From assembly GCA_022828595.1 (NCBI GenBank), contig JAKGHH010000008.1, positions 3,780,728 to 3,844,727 of the forward strand: a stretch of DNA of 64,000 nt, written 5' to 3'. Shown piece by piece: positions 1 to 12,059 of the stretch. This DNA is from Nelumbo lutea (lineage: Eukaryota > Streptophyta > Magnoliopsida > Proteales > Nelumbonaceae). Every line of letters begins with the position of its first letter. Within the stretch, counting starts at the first letter, position 1. The translations under genes were made by a program, and so were the position numbers. Under the pieces are notes generated by a model. The model was given only the letters and a program-made list of their open reading frames with translations. It did no database searches and was not told the DNA's origin.

Positions 1-1594
1 AGCAGCTTCAAAGTGGGTTGTCCTAGGATTGTGCATGAACTGACTAAGGACACCCACTGCATAAGCAATATCAGGCCTGGTCATAGACAAATACAAGAGT
101 CTCCCTACGAGTCTCTAGAACTTCTTCACATCTTTCAAAAACTCTCCCTGACTGTCTCCCAGCTGTTGATTAGATTCAATTGGTGAGTCAATTGGTTTTA
201 CCCCCAACTTGCCTATATCTTCTAGTAGATCTAGTACATATTTCCGTTGGGAAATAAAGATGCCCCTGTGAGAGCGGGGAACTTCAATTCCAAGGAAATA
301 ACGTAAGGGGCCTAGATCTTTCACCTCAAATTGAATGCCTAAGAATTTTTTCAGTCTCCATATTTCAACCTCCCAATCTCCTATGATTACTATGTCATCC
401 ACATACACAATAAGAGTTGCAATTTTCCTTTCACCTCATTTCACAAATAGAGTGTGATCTGATTGGCATTGTTTAAACTCCATCTGTTGAACTACTAAAT
501 GGAACTTACAAAACCAAGCCCGAGGTGATTGTTTCAACCCATATAAAGATTTTTTTAACCTGCACACATTTTGTTCACTGCCTTTGGCACAGAAACCTGG
601 AGGTTGGGTCATGTACACTTTCTCTTCCAAGTCACCATTCAAGAAAGCATTTTTGATGTCTAATTGGTGAAGTTCCCAGTCAAGATTTGATGCCAATGAA
701 CGAAGGATCCTGATAGAGTTCATCCTAGCTACTAGAGCAAAAGTCTATGCATAGTTCACTCCATATACCTGTGTAAAACCTCTTGCTACCGGTCTAGCCT
801 TGTACCTTTCAACAGTTCCATCAACCTTGTTTTTCACTATGAACACCCACTGGTTCCTTCCCTTCAGGAAGGTCCACCAACTCCCAAGTGTCGCTTTTGT
901 GTAATGCATCAATTTCTTCTTGCATTGCGTCTGTCCATTCAGGTTTAGATAAAGCTTCTGCCACATTCTTAGTAACGAGGACATTGTCCACAGAAGAGAG
1001 GAATGCACAGAATGAAAGTGAAACATGATCATAGGACACAAAATTAGAGATAGGATGATTAGTGGTACAAGATCTAACACCCTTTCTCTTAGCAATAGGA
1101 ATATCAAGATCATTGATGACAGGTGAATCACCATTGAGAGGAACAGGCATATCAATAGGAGCAAGTGTACCTGGCTGATGAGATGGATTTGCCTCTGGTG
1201 AATCCGATGATGTTGGTTGCATAGTGTCAGGTTCCACGGCTCTTGAACTCTGCTGGCTTTTATGGTGACGATGAAAAACCCAGAATGAAGGAGGATCGGG
1301 TAAAGGAGGTAGTGGAGTTTGAGCCGCCTGTTTCTCCTCAACCCTACTCTCCCCCTGAGGAGAAACCGAGAAGAAAGGTTGATTCTCAAAGAATGATACA
1401 TCAATGGAGACATAGTACTTGCGAGAGGTAGGATCATAGCAGCGATATCCCTTTTGAGATAAAGGGTAACCAAGGAAAACACAAGGAATAGCCTGAGGAT
1501 CAAGCTTACCTCGAGTAGGGGACAAGTTATGGACAAAGCAACGACACCAAAAAACACGCATTGGAATGGTGGACAACGGAGTTGTAGGAAACAA
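1..1594 (-). pseudogene. copia integrase C-terminus and reverse transcriptase remnant
   Basis: Three consecutive minus-strand open stretches (1594-821, 723-436, 408-115) encode the end of integrase and then RT of a copia polyprotein. RT blocks are recognisable as QLDIKNAFLNGDLEEKVYM, CRLKKSLYGLKQSPRAWF and YVDDIVIIG. Stops and frame changes separate the blocks, so no continuous Pol protein can be made. The RT thumb enters position 1. Confidence 0.85.
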
Positions 1595-2879
1595 AAGCTA
1601 ATGTGGGGCCTTATACTCTAGTAACCGAGATGGCATGCAGTTGATGATGTATGTAGCACACAAAACTGTATCCATCCAAAAACGTTTTGGCACATTCATA
1701 TCAATTAATAAGCCACGAGCTTCTTCGAGAAGGTGACGGTTCTTTTGCTCAGCAACACCACATTGTTGGGGTGTCCTGGCACAAGAGCTTCACTGAAATG
1801 ACTCACTCGAAGCAAAAAACTCCGTGAGATCACTATGGAAGTATTCCTTTGCATTGTCCGACTAGAAGATATGGATTTCAGTTTGGAACTGAGTGAACAC
1901 CATGCGTTGAAAGTCTTTCACAATTTTTGGCATTTCATATCGAGATCACATAGGGTAAACCCAAGTGTATCTAGAGTAATCATCAATCAAGGTAATGAAG
2001 TACTTATATCCAACCTCAGTGGGTAGAGTAACAGGGCCCCAAACATCAGAATAAACAATATGAAATGGAAAAATTCAGATATTTTATTTCTCAAAGGTAA
2101 AGAACTTCTTCAATGTTTACTCAATTGAGATCTCTGACATTGTAACTGACTCACTGGAAAGGACTCAAACAACTTTGGGAACATAACTTTTAATGACTCA
2201 AAAGAAAGATGATCTAGACGACTATGCCATAAATATGCTTGACTCTCACTTGACAAACTCATGGACTTTGTAGCCACAAGACCAGCTTTATTCTCCAACA
2301 CGTAGAGACCATCTACCATGCTTCCTCTACCAATCGTCTTCCCCGAGGTCAAATCCTGAAACACACATGAAGACGGAAAAAAAGTGACTGAATAGTTCAA
2401 GGAGTGAGTTATACTACTAATGGACAACAAACTTATAGGTAATTTCAGAACATGTAGTACATTAAAAAGGGTAAGGCCGAGTAGGAGAGGTATGGTACCT
2501 TGGCCAGCTATGGTAGAGAAAGAACCATCAACTAGTCTCACCTTATCTCTCCCAGAGAGAAGGTTATATGTCTGAAATAAATTTGACTTACCGGTCATGT
2601 GGTTTGAGGCTCCAGAGTCAATAACCCAAGGAGAATCAGTGGTATGAGATAACAACATTACCTGATGTAGACGCGAAAGAGGTAGAGGGAGTAGGACCAG
2701 AATCCATCTGGCGGAGAGTCCTACCATACAATTCCAAATGGTCACGAAAGGAGTTGATAATTTCTTCCTTAGGGTCAGAACTGGGATGCCTCTCCTGAGT
2801 TACCAATGGACTAGTCTCTGACGATGCCATATTAGCAGAGTTATACTTTTTTCTGATTCTGCTGGCTTGGTTTCTTGCC

Positions 2880-3825
2880 CTGATCAGGTGTTGACTTCTT
2901 ACCCAAATCCTGTGCCCATGTAGGTTTTCCATGGAGATCCCAACATGTATCTCTCGTGTGTCGTGTCTTCTAGCAGCGAGTGCACCAAAGTTTATTCTTA
3001 TCATTTGTTCTCTTCTGAGAATCACCTTTCTTAAAAGCACCTCTGACATTTGTATCTGAATTTCCCCGGACAGCTAGGGCAACTGACTCCCCCTCTACAC
3101 AATTCATCACACTTCTTCTACTCTCTTCTCACTGCACTAAGGCATACACCTCCCGAACTGATGGCAAGTCTTTACTACCCAAGGTCTGCACCTTGAGGGA
3201 CTCATATGAAGGATTCAGCCCTAGGAGGAAGGCAAAGACCCGTTGCTGAGATACAAGTGACTTATACGCCTTTGCATCTTCATCACACTTCCAATTCACA
3301 TTCTAGTAGTGATCAAGTTCTTTCCATATCGATGTCAAATCAGAATAGTACATCGAGAGACTCCTCTCCCCCTGCTTGCAAGTAGAGGATTCAGCTTGCA
3401 ATTGATATATCTTGGCATAGTGTCTCTGCTCTTAATAGGTGGACTTTGCTTGTTCCCATATCTCACAAGCAGTTTCAGCCCACATAAAAGTCTTCCTTAC
3501 CTGTGGCAGCATGGAAACCAAGAGCCATGACATCACCATACTATTCTCTTGGTTCCACCTATCATATTCAGCACTTCCGTACTTCGGTTCCTTCACTCTC
3601 CCATTGATGTATCCTATTTTCCCCCTAACAGTGATGTAGAGTTTTATTCCCCTAGACCACTCAAGGTAGTTCAGACCGTCAAAGGGAATAATAGACTACT
3701 CAAGGTAGTTTAGACCGTCAAAGGGAATAATAGCCATGGGGAAACTCATATCCATTCCCCCACTCACTCCATTGTGCCTCCCTGGAATCTCTGAAGTAGC
3801 AGAATTCTCAAACGACATGGTAAGC
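2880..3825 (-). pseudogene. copia gag remnant with interrupted zinc knuckle
   Basis: Minus-strand translation in shifting frames starts with MSFENSATSEIPG near 3818 and continues through a typical copia gag helical region to a CX2CX4HX4C zinc knuckle at about 2990-2950. An in-frame TAG lies inside the knuckle, directly after the second Cys. A tandem duplication of roughly 42 bp (about 3660-3735, containing AGACCGTCAAAGGGAATAAT twice) adds a repeated peptide near the N terminus. Confidence 0.7.
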
Positions 3826-4355
3826 ACAAGTTTTTTTTTTTATCTAAGCTCTCAACTTAGGATCCCTCCTTATATCGACAAAAGCTCCACACACAACAAT
3901 TCAGTTCTGGACTTAATCTGAGCACAAAAACAAACAACACCAACTTCCCAAGAGGAACTATGGTGAGACTGATTTTCACCACAGCATTAATCAATAACGT
4001 GTAAGTTCCACCACAGCATTAATCAATAAGAGAGATCCTAACACACATGAAATCAGACTAACGAGCAGAGAAAACAGGTCATCTACGACTTACAGTCACC
4101 TTTTCATAGGTACAGGATCACACGATCCAACAAATAAAAGATATAACCCTCACAAAAGTCTGCCGACATTCAGTGGTTTGGATTCATTTGCTCTCCACTT
4201 GGTACACGACTAAGGAAAGAAATAAAAGAAGAAAGAAAACTTTAGGGTTGTACCATTTGCAGATCTGATTTGATCAGCCCAGATTCAGTCCTCAGTTCCT
4301 CCCAGATTCAGCAACTTGAGGAGAAAAAACTTGGTCGCCCAGATTCAACAGCCTT

Positions 4356-4367
4356 GCTCTAATACCA
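4356..4367 (-). other. Primer-binding site, initiator tRNA-Met type
   Basis: The minus strand reads TGGTATTAGAGC, one base different from the usual plant copia PBS TGGTATCAGAGC, which is complementary to the 3' end of initiator tRNA-Met. It sits next to the LTR end. Confidence 0.75.
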
Positions 4368-4370
4368 TCT

Positions 4371-4594
4371 TGACAATAAATCCGATTAAAATATGAGGAA
4401 GTAGAGAAGGAAGAAAGGAAGAAGAAAAAGTTTGGAGCAATAGAACAGTGCTGGCGGCACCAGCTTTTATTATATTATATAGGGCGGCAGAAATAAGAAG
4501 GGAAAAGACCCTTGTGCCCCTGCTGTAAGTGAGTACAATAGCAGAAATAACAGAAATAAAAAAAATGCTTTAACTAGCCAAACAGACCCTAACA
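4371..4594 (-). repeat. 5' LTR of the first copia element
   Basis: The block begins TGACAATAAATCC and ends CCCTAACA on the + strand, giving TG...CA ends on both strands, and lies three bases outside the PBS. Its partner LTR is outside the window, so the boundaries rest on TG/CA ends and PBS position only. The outer edge could be two bases further right. Confidence 0.65.
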
Positions 4595-5908
4595 CAAATA
4601 ACTAAATTATTTCAACATACCCAAACAAAGAGAGAAGCCAAACCCACAATTCTGTAGAGAGTGGGCAGGAAATGAATAGATGGTAACAGTGCTCCCCATG
4701 AGCTCTACAGAGGGTACACCAGTTAGGACCATGCCACCTTTGTCCAAGCTCTAAAAATATCATTTACAAAGAAAAGTTGAAAGCTTTCCAAGGTTTTTAC
4801 CTAGTGTGTAACCTTTATTTTAATGTTGTCTATTACCTCCTCCAATGGTCTACCCTTTCTATTGAAGATTCTTCTATTCCTTTCTTCTCAGACAACCCAA
4901 ACTATTGCTGCCTTTGTAACTCTCCACAATATCCTTTCTCTTTTTTTTTTTTTTTTGTTGCCTCAAAAAGTTAGGATTGAAAATATCAACTACATCCTGT
5001 CAGGAACCCACTTTCAACCAAAAGAGAACAAAAATACTCTCAAATGCAATGCACAAAAGGGCAAGAGATTAATAAATGGGAAAGAGTTTTGCCACTAACC
5101 CTACATAAAAATCACATATGAGGAGAAAGGCAAGAATTAGGCCTTCTTTGTTGCACCATATCACAAATATTAATCTTTTCAAGGAAATTTTCCCAACAGA
5201 AGTCTTGAATTTTAGGTGGAATAGGCTTGCACCAAATCTCTTTCAACAGGAAGTCTGCCCTTAAAGAAGTAGGCAAAGTAAGGTTTCTGGAAAAAGAAGA
5301 ACAAGTGAAGAGACCATCAGGAGAGGCTGACTAGATTCTAAAGTCCTCAAGGTTTTCATCCGAAAACACTGTCTCCAAAAGACCAAGTAGGTGGATAAGA
5401 GAAGCACAATTATTTTTCCTTAGGTTCCTTCTGAAGCCTAGATTCCAATTTATTCATTGAGGAGGTGTGATAGTTTCACCTTTGAGATTTGAAAAGGCAA
5501 AAAGCTCAGGAAATTGTGTTTTTACTGGTGTTTCCCCTAGCCAAAGGTCCTCTCATAACTGGATTTTGTTACCCTTTCCCACATCAAAGCTGATGGAATT
5601 GAAGAAAATTGTGTATGCCTCACGAATGGCTTTTCGAGGAGAAGTTGAGGTTGCTAGGGGGGCTAACTTGTGCCATAGCCTATCTCTTTTCAAACATTTA
5701 TCTCCATAACCATTTACCTAGCAGTGCAGTGTTTCTCAGAGCTAAGTTCCCTATCCCTAGGCTACCTTTTTCCTTGGGTTTGCAAACTAATTCCCATGTA
5801 TCTAAATGATCCTTTTTTCCCTCTTGCAGGTGCCACAAAAAATCCTCGATGTATTTCTCTAATTGGTTTGTAATTCTAGTTCCTCTCCTATTTTTTTACC
5901 CTCCACTT

Positions 5909-6643
5909 CTATTTTATAAATAATGTTTTTTTCCTTCTACCATTTGCAAGTGAGTGAAAAAACTTGGAGCTACCATCCCCTTCTAGCAGCCATTTGCATC
6001 TGAATTTCTGTCTCCATCTTTCCTCCTCTGTCGTCAAACCTTGAGCTTCTATTCTATTCAAAGTTTCAATCCTTGAGAAAATATTTTCTTGAACTTCTTC
6101 TAACCTTCCAAAATGTTCTTTATTCCAAACTTTTATTCTCTCTTTCAACCTCTTTAATTTTCTGGAAAAACTTACAATTTTCTTTCTTCCTAGAGAACCA
6201 ATCTCTCCCCACCACTCTTTAGCCTTCTCCTTAAAAGATGGATCTTCCAGCCACATATTCTCAAATTTGAATGGTGAGGGAGCTCCAAAAGAAGATTCTT
6301 TCTCAATACAAATGGGACAATGATTTGAGGTGACTTTGGGCAAGGCTCTAGAAACCAAGATCCCCCACACTTCTTCCCAATTAAATGCAAAGAGGAATTT
6401 GTCTAACTTAGAACAAGTTGGGGGAGATTGGGAATTTGGCAAGTCCTCTTGCAGAAGGGGAATTTCTTTTAGTTCAAGGGAGTCAATTAGTCCATTAAAT
6501 TTTCTCATGCTAGTAGATATACCCTGATTTGGATTGTTTGCTTTACCTGAGAACCTTATAACATTAAAAAAACTCCCAAACACCAATTGATAATTCCTCA
6601 CAGAACAAATTTCTATCTCTATAAGAATTGGGGCCATAAGCAT
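5909..6643 (-). pseudogene. LINE endonuclease/RT linker open reading frame
   Basis: This 244-codon open stretch covers the end of the L1 endonuclease and the helical spacer before RT. Recognisable parts are the endonuclease tail (SMRKFNGLIDSLELKEIPLL), the switch to substrate-type residues (CPICIEKESSFGAPSPFKFE), a charged coiled segment, and the RT entry motif with LLEGDGSSKFFHSLANGRRKK. It stops just where the RT palm should begin. It is the longest intact piece of this LINE, but without RT it is not functional. Confidence 0.8.
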
Positions 6644-6705
6644 TTGTTAAGGCCCATTCTCTCCCATATGAAGATCTTTTGATTTTAACAGAGACTGAAA
6701 ATTGG

Positions 6706-7031
6706 GATTCCAAACTGGTAGTGGCTTGGCTACTGGATGAGGAAAGTAAGATGTGGAAATATAATAATGAGAAGAAAAAATTCAGATGGATCACAAAGGA
6801 CATGGAACTGAGAATACAGTGGGTGAAAAGAACAGCTAATTTGATGGCTGATGCACTAGCCAAGCAAGGGGTTGGGAGAATTCAAACATTTTGGGCACAA
6901 ATGTAATTGTAATCATAACTAAAGTTAAAGGGGAGAGATAAGAGAGCTTGTCTCTCTCTCTCTCACTTTCTCTTGTACACTTTCTTTTAAATTCAATGAA
7001 GTAATCAGTTATTCACCAAAAAAAAAAAACA
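6706..7031 (+). mobile_element. 5'-truncated L1 3' end (RNase H tail) with 13-bp TSD
   Basis: The + strand encodes the C-terminal part of an RNase H-like domain (WVKRTANLMADALAKQGVGR), then a stop, a short 3'UTR with a CT-rich run and a poly(A) tract at about 7018-7029. The 13-bp target-site duplication GACTGAAAATTGG is perfect at 6693-6705 and 7032-7044. It interrupts the endonuclease region of the older minus-strand LINE, whose frame resumes on both sides. Confidence 0.9.
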
Positions 7032-7579
7032 GACTGAAAATTGGCCTATTGGCTCCTCCACACAATCCAATTCCTCATTCTTCCAAATTGTGAGACTTCC
7101 CCTAGAAGCTCCCCAAGAAGGGGAAAAAGTCCAACTAAGCCCCCCTAGATCCACAAATACTTCTAATCCAATTTCTATCTATTTTGACAACTTGGTCTCT
7201 TGAATCATAACTAAGTCAGGCCTTTCTTTCCGAAGGACATCCCTTGTTAACTTTCTTTTCTTTGTACTTTCTAACCTCTTACATTCCAACTTATGACCTT
7301 CACTGAACTAGCTTAAAAGGTCCAGGAAAGTTTCCTTAATCTTAGCAAACCCCTTTTCTTCTTTCCTTTCTCCTATTTTCCTCCTTTTCATAGGTTATTC
7401 CATATTTGAGCTTTTCACTCTCACTCTTTCTTTTCCTTTCTTTTCCACCTTTTCTCAAATAGACTTTTGTTTCCCCCTTTTTTTTTTTAATTTTTCACCT
7501 GCCTTCTCTTCCCTTTCCTTGCCTCCCTACTTGTTCTATAGGATCAACTCTCTCCTAAGCCAGTGATTCTACCTCAAGG

Positions 7580-7796
7580 CAAGGTTCAAAGTATTGATAC
7601 ACCTCTGTGTATTGACAGAGGTGTATTGGTACTAAAAAGCATGTGCTTTTTATATTTTTTTAGTTTTTTAAATTGGTTTTTATATTTTTTTTATTAAAAA
7701 AGAAAGGGTTCCCAAAACACCTGTAAACATGTGTTTCAGAACCCAAAAGATATGATACAATACGCCCGACGTATCGTATCGAAATTTTGATCCTTG
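7580..7796. mobile_element. MITE with 8-bp TSD (hAT-like)
   Basis: Terminal inverted repeats CAAGGTTCAAAGTATTGATAC (left, shown from 7580) and CAAGGATCAAAATTTCGATAC (reverse complement of the right end) bound a 217-bp AT-rich element. Flanks CCTCAAGG (7572-7579) and CCTGAAGG (7797-7804) are an 8-bp target duplication with one mismatch. No coding capacity. Confidence 0.75.
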
Positions 7797-9689
7797 CCTG
7801 AAGGGTGTCTTGTACTTGTTTTTTGAGATGATGTAACCTACAATCTTCAAGATTCTTCTCCACAACCATGTCTAACAAATTTTCTAGGATTAGATTTAAA
7901 ATCCTTCCCCTTTCTTCCTCTAACTCACTGGCAGAATTGTCCCCTCACCCAGCCAGAGTGGCACTTGGATTGAAAACATTTTGAGAAGGTAGAGTTCTCA
8001 CTAGTCTTGCAATAAAAGGGGAGGCAACATTAGAGGAAAAATTGTGGACAAGAAAATTATGTAAAGGAAAAGAGCTAGAGGGACATAAAGGGGAAGAGAC
8101 TCCTTGCTCTAGTCTATTGTAAGCTAGTTCTTGAGTGCTTCTTGCAAGGTTGTTTTTCTTTTTAGATATCACCTGGATAGCATGCATTGACTATTCCTCT
8201 TGTGCTTCTAGACTTTGGTCAGTGCTGCAACCCAGATTCCAAGTATGGGTGCCTCCATTAGAATTGATTTCAGTTCTCTTTTAGCCACAACAGATAGAAG
8301 TGGGCACTTCAAAGCTAGCTGCCTAGCTCCTTTCAAGTCCAAAGAAAGACAATTGGAGGAATCTTCAAAAAGGAGTTCTGTCCCCCAATGAGTCATCATC
8401 CAAAATTTTATAGGCTTTGGTGGAGTCGGTACTACCAATACTTGAAGGTTGATCTACCTCAAAGTCTTCTTCCTACCGCAAATCCTCCGATTCATTTTTT
8501 GCGTTTGAGTCATCACATATATCTCTAGAGACCTTCAGATTTGGTCTATTCGGATTCGTAGTGTTACCACTCAACTTCCAAGCTAAATTATATCCAGAGG
8601 GAATACCCTATAACATCTTCCTCCCTGGATCTTGGTCAGGCCTTTTCAACCTCCAAACATCCGCTATAGCCAACTAGGGTGCCTTAGGGGTTGTGTTAGA
8701 TGAAGATAGACCGATGGAACCATCTTCCATTGCTCGAGCCCCAATCTCCACCTGACCACTTGAAAGGTCATATGACCTATTGGTTGTGGTTTAAGTAGAC
8801 CAACTAAATTGCTGGTCTCAACTGGTGGCCTAGCACTTATTGCTTTTTCAGCAAACTTGTAGCACAAGCCTCTTCCTTCTGCTACCACTCGAGTGTATGT
8901 TCTAAATGAGACCCTTTGGTTACTATTAGACGGCCCGGATATCTCTGCCTCTTTGGAAACCTACCCAACACCTTTTAAGAGAAGAAACAATTGGGTTTTC
9001 TTCAATAAATTCAAATTCAAATCAATCTTCTTCTCCCGACCTCCACGTGTCCCATCATTTGCCACATCCCCATCTTCTTCTACCTTCGACCATTCCATCA
9101 ACAACTAAGCTTCCAACGACGACAATAGCCAGAAGTTGTAGGTAGTGTTTTTGATATCCACCTCCAACATTCTAGAAATGGTTTCAAACTTATTGATAAA
9201 AAAAAAAGGCTTCAAACTTGACACCCACCAATCTGAAGGTTGTCACTCTAATTTTTGAAGTATCCAGATTTTCTAAAGTACCCTCACAAAGGTTCATAAT
9301 CATCTTGAAGGTTTCTCCTTACCAGAATGGAAGGGAAGCCCTACCACTTTCACCACTGGGGTTCCCATGAGATTAACACTATTGGCGCTTGGATTTCATT
9401 TTCCTATGACTACCAAACCCTCTTCTGTCTGGTTTGGAAACACATGGATCTTCTCGTTAGTATTGGCCAAATCCAGTAAGGCTTTACCTTCTTGAAAAGG
9501 AGTTAATGTTAGGGGCCCTTTAGGCCAGAGTTTTCTCTTAATTTCCTCTACTACCCAGTTCCAGTTTTTTTATTTTCCTGTTTGCATAAATGATGTATTT
9601 CCTTCTCGAAGCATTCTCTGAACCACCACAACTTCTCAAAAAACAAAATTTGCATATAACAAAAGCAACTTGTCTTCAGTGCTTTAAGA

Positions 9690-12050
9690 CCTGACTAGGT
9701 GGTGAGATGGGAGAAGGTGACCAAGAAGAAGGAAGAAGGGGGTTTGGGAATTGGCAATGTGAGTGTGAAAACTTGGTTTTCTTGAGCAAGTGGTTTTGGT
9801 GCTTTCTTGAGGAAAATGAGAGATTGTGGCATAAAGTCGTAGCTAGTATTGGTTGTTAAGAAATGGATGGGATGCTGGTTGTCTGCACATAGCTACCCTT
9901 GCTGCACCTTGGAGAGCTATACATGATATCCTTCCCCTTTTCCTTAATCATGTGAGGTATGACCATTGACTTGGCATCGGGACATAAGTGAGATTTTGGG
10001 AAGATGTTTGGGTAGAGGAGTCCCCTTTGAAAGAGGCTTCCCTTCTTTGTTTATTCTTTCCAATAGTAAATAATGACCTGTTTGTTTGATTTTGTTCATT
10101 CTCATCCTTCACCTTCAAGGCTGAATTGGAACTTGGGCTTCAAAATGAATCATATAGAGTAAGAAATCCCTTCAGTGTCTAATTTGAAAAATTTACATTG
10201 CATCGGCCTGGGACCATTCAAATTTTAACAAATTCCCAACTTGATCCTGTTCAAATCGCACCCTGGCATATTAGGTATGATGTTGTATCTAGAAATAAAA
10301 TTAGATTTTGGGGGGAAACTTGGGTCAGTAGTGGATGACCTTGTTTTGTTTTTTTGGGTTTCCCTTGGCTTTATTCCATTACCCTGCACAAAAATAGGCT
10401 TCTACCCTCTTTGGCCTCCATTTCTGTATCAGGCATTTCCTAGGATTTGGGTTTTAGAAGGGGAAGCAACCATGAAAGATTTTAGATTATTAGTTTATTG
10501 AATGCCTTCATTCCTATTGGTCAATTTTCTTGATTTCCCTTCATCATGTCCCTTGATGAAATTCCCCCTTCCTAGCAGCCACTGGGTTGGACCTGCTCTT
10601 CCTAAGGTAAAGGTCTTCCATTAGGAAGCTGGCTTGAAAATCATTAACATGATTGATGATTGACATGATCCATTGAGGAAGAACCAATTTGTGCATATGT
10701 TTTTTTTTTTTTTTGATAGGTAATGGTAATGTTATTAATTAGAATAAAAAACACAGTATACATCATACAACTCCCCACAAAGAAGCGCAAGGTGCAGCCT
10801 CTAAACTACAACATAAAGCTTACAAGTGGGCCCAAAAGAGCTTATTCCTATGTGCTCCTTGTTTGGCTAGGAAATCTTCCAGCCCATTTGCTGATCTTCT
10901 TTCCCATTGAAATGTGACAGATATTTGACATTAGCCACTTAATTCTTCTCATTGCCCCCTGTAGGGCCAGGCTGCCATCTCCGGCTCTTTTAGCCATCAA
11001 ATAACCAATTTGGAGTCACCTCCAATCGTTAAATGCTCCACTACCAACTCTTTTGCAATTTCTGCTCCTTGTAGTACAGCTTGGATTTCTGCATTAACTG
11101 AATCTCCCATCCCTATAGGACCGGAAAAAAGAGCTATAATCTGGCCTTCAGCATTTCTGAAGACTCCCCCTATTCCAAATGGTCCCATCTCCCAGGTTAC
11201 CCAAACTGCTGCCATCAAATTTTAATTTAACCACACCTACATCAGGAGGTTTCCATTCCACCAAAGGCTTACTTCTGTCTTCAGAACTCTTGGCTACTTG
11301 CTCCCAATTCCTCTTTATATCTTCAAAAGAGTAGGGTGAGAACAGGTCCAAGGATTTTACCCAGATTATGGCCCCTACATAGAATACTTTCCAGCACACA
11401 TGTCTGATCCCTCTCCTTATCATTAAAAATTCTGGCATTTTGTTCCTCCCAAACAGTCCACACCAAAGCAGCTCTAGCACTTCTCCACAAGACTCTTCCT
11501 CTTCTGTTTGGCCACCTGAAAGTTGTAGGGTCAAAAAGTCTGCAAATATGCTCCAGTTCTGTCCACCTGCACCCTAAAAGATCAAAAAGTTTCTCCCATA
11601 GGCCTACAACAAAGGGGTAAGTGATTGGTATATGGTAATAACTTTCTTCATTTGCTTTGCATAGGGTACACCGGTTAAGAGAGATACAAAGACCAGGCCT
11701 TCTTTTTTGCATAACATCCAAGGTGTCTATTTTTCCAAGAGAGACTTCCGAACAGAGGGCTCCCACTTTTGGAGGGACAGGTTTGGACCAAACCTCCTTG
11801 TTATGAAAAGGAGTGGAGAGAATGTAAATCACCTCTTCCTTGGGTGTCCTTTTACTTTGAGGGTGTATAACTACTTTGGTAATCTCTTGGGTGTTGTATG
11901 GTCAGCACCTTCTAAGGTAGTAGATTTATTTACACTTAAATATCTTTGTATGCACACAAAAAGGGAAATTCTATGGTGTTGTAGAAAAGTGGTCATTATA
12001 CATGTACAGTGTTTTTTAGGTGAGTGAAATTTAAGAAATTTTGAAAACAA
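9690..12050 (+). mobile_element. Plus-strand L1 LINE remnant (RT end plus zf-RVT), split
   Basis: The + strand carries a degenerate RT end (WEKVTKKKEEGGLGIGNVSV at about 9705) and zf-RVT sequence in several frames to about 10690 (ending KNQFVHM). After an inserted minus-strand L1 tail it resumes at about 11806 with GENVNHLFLGCPFTLRVYN and runs to about 12020. Stops and frameshifts are frequent, so it is an old copy. The part upstream of the RT end is absent. Confidence 0.75.
10699..11805 (-). mobile_element. 5'-truncated L1 3' end (zf-RVT and RNase H), nested
   Basis: Poly(T) at 10700-10714 is the poly(A) tail of a minus-strand insertion. Reading upward on the minus strand gives RNase H (RNAEGQIIALFSGPIGMGDS, DSKLVI), the linker WTVWEEQNARIFNDK and zf-RVT Cys/His residues (NRCTLCKANEESYYHI). 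It begins at about KEVWSKPVPPK and so is 5'-truncated. It sits inside the zf-RVT region of the plus-strand LINE. A clear TSD was not found. Confidence 0.8.
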
Positions 12051-12059
12051 AAGTCAAAA

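Larger units (their letters stand above)
1..4594 (-). mobile_element. Ty1/copia LTR retrotransposon, degenerate, truncated by window edge
   Basis: Read on the minus strand the order is LTR (4371-4594), primer-binding site (4356-4367), gag (about 3820-2880), protease (about 2640-2560), integrase (about 2300-1500) and reverse transcriptase (about 1000-1), which is the copia order PR-IN-RT. Landmarks are the protease motif WVIDSGASNHMTG, the integrase stretch PQQCGVAEQKNRHLLEE near 1750, RT core LDIKNAFLNGDLEEKVYM near 640 and the active-site motif YVDDIVIIG near 400. Coding is broken by several stops and frameshifts, so the copy is dead. RNase H and the 3' LTR lie beyond position 1. It is inserted in L1 sequence that resumes at about 4600. 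Confidence 0.9.
4600..9680 (-). mobile_element. L1-type LINE remnant (ORF1, endonuclease, partial RT, zf-RVT)
   Basis: From right to left on the minus strand: an ORF1-like stretch (about 9600-9300, with PFQEGKALLDLANTNEKIHV), the L1 endonuclease (about 7330-6400, with ERPDLVMIQETK allowing for stops, and EWALTNAYGPNS), the endonuclease-RT linker (6643-5909, ending KWLLEGDGSSKFFHSLANG), then directly the RT end (GSLGIGNLALRNTALLGKWLW, 5790-5700) and a zf-RVT domain with its downstream linker (5260-4727). Plant L1s carry this order followed by an RNase H domain, which is missing here. The element holds an L1 tail (6706-7031) and a MITE (7580-7796) and meets the first copia LTR on the left. Confidence 0.85.

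Noticed and set aside
5467..5809. Overlapping plus-strand ORFs in the 5.5-5.8 kb region
   Set aside because: They are antisense to the RT-end/zf-RVT coding of the minus-strand LINE and have no domain of their own.
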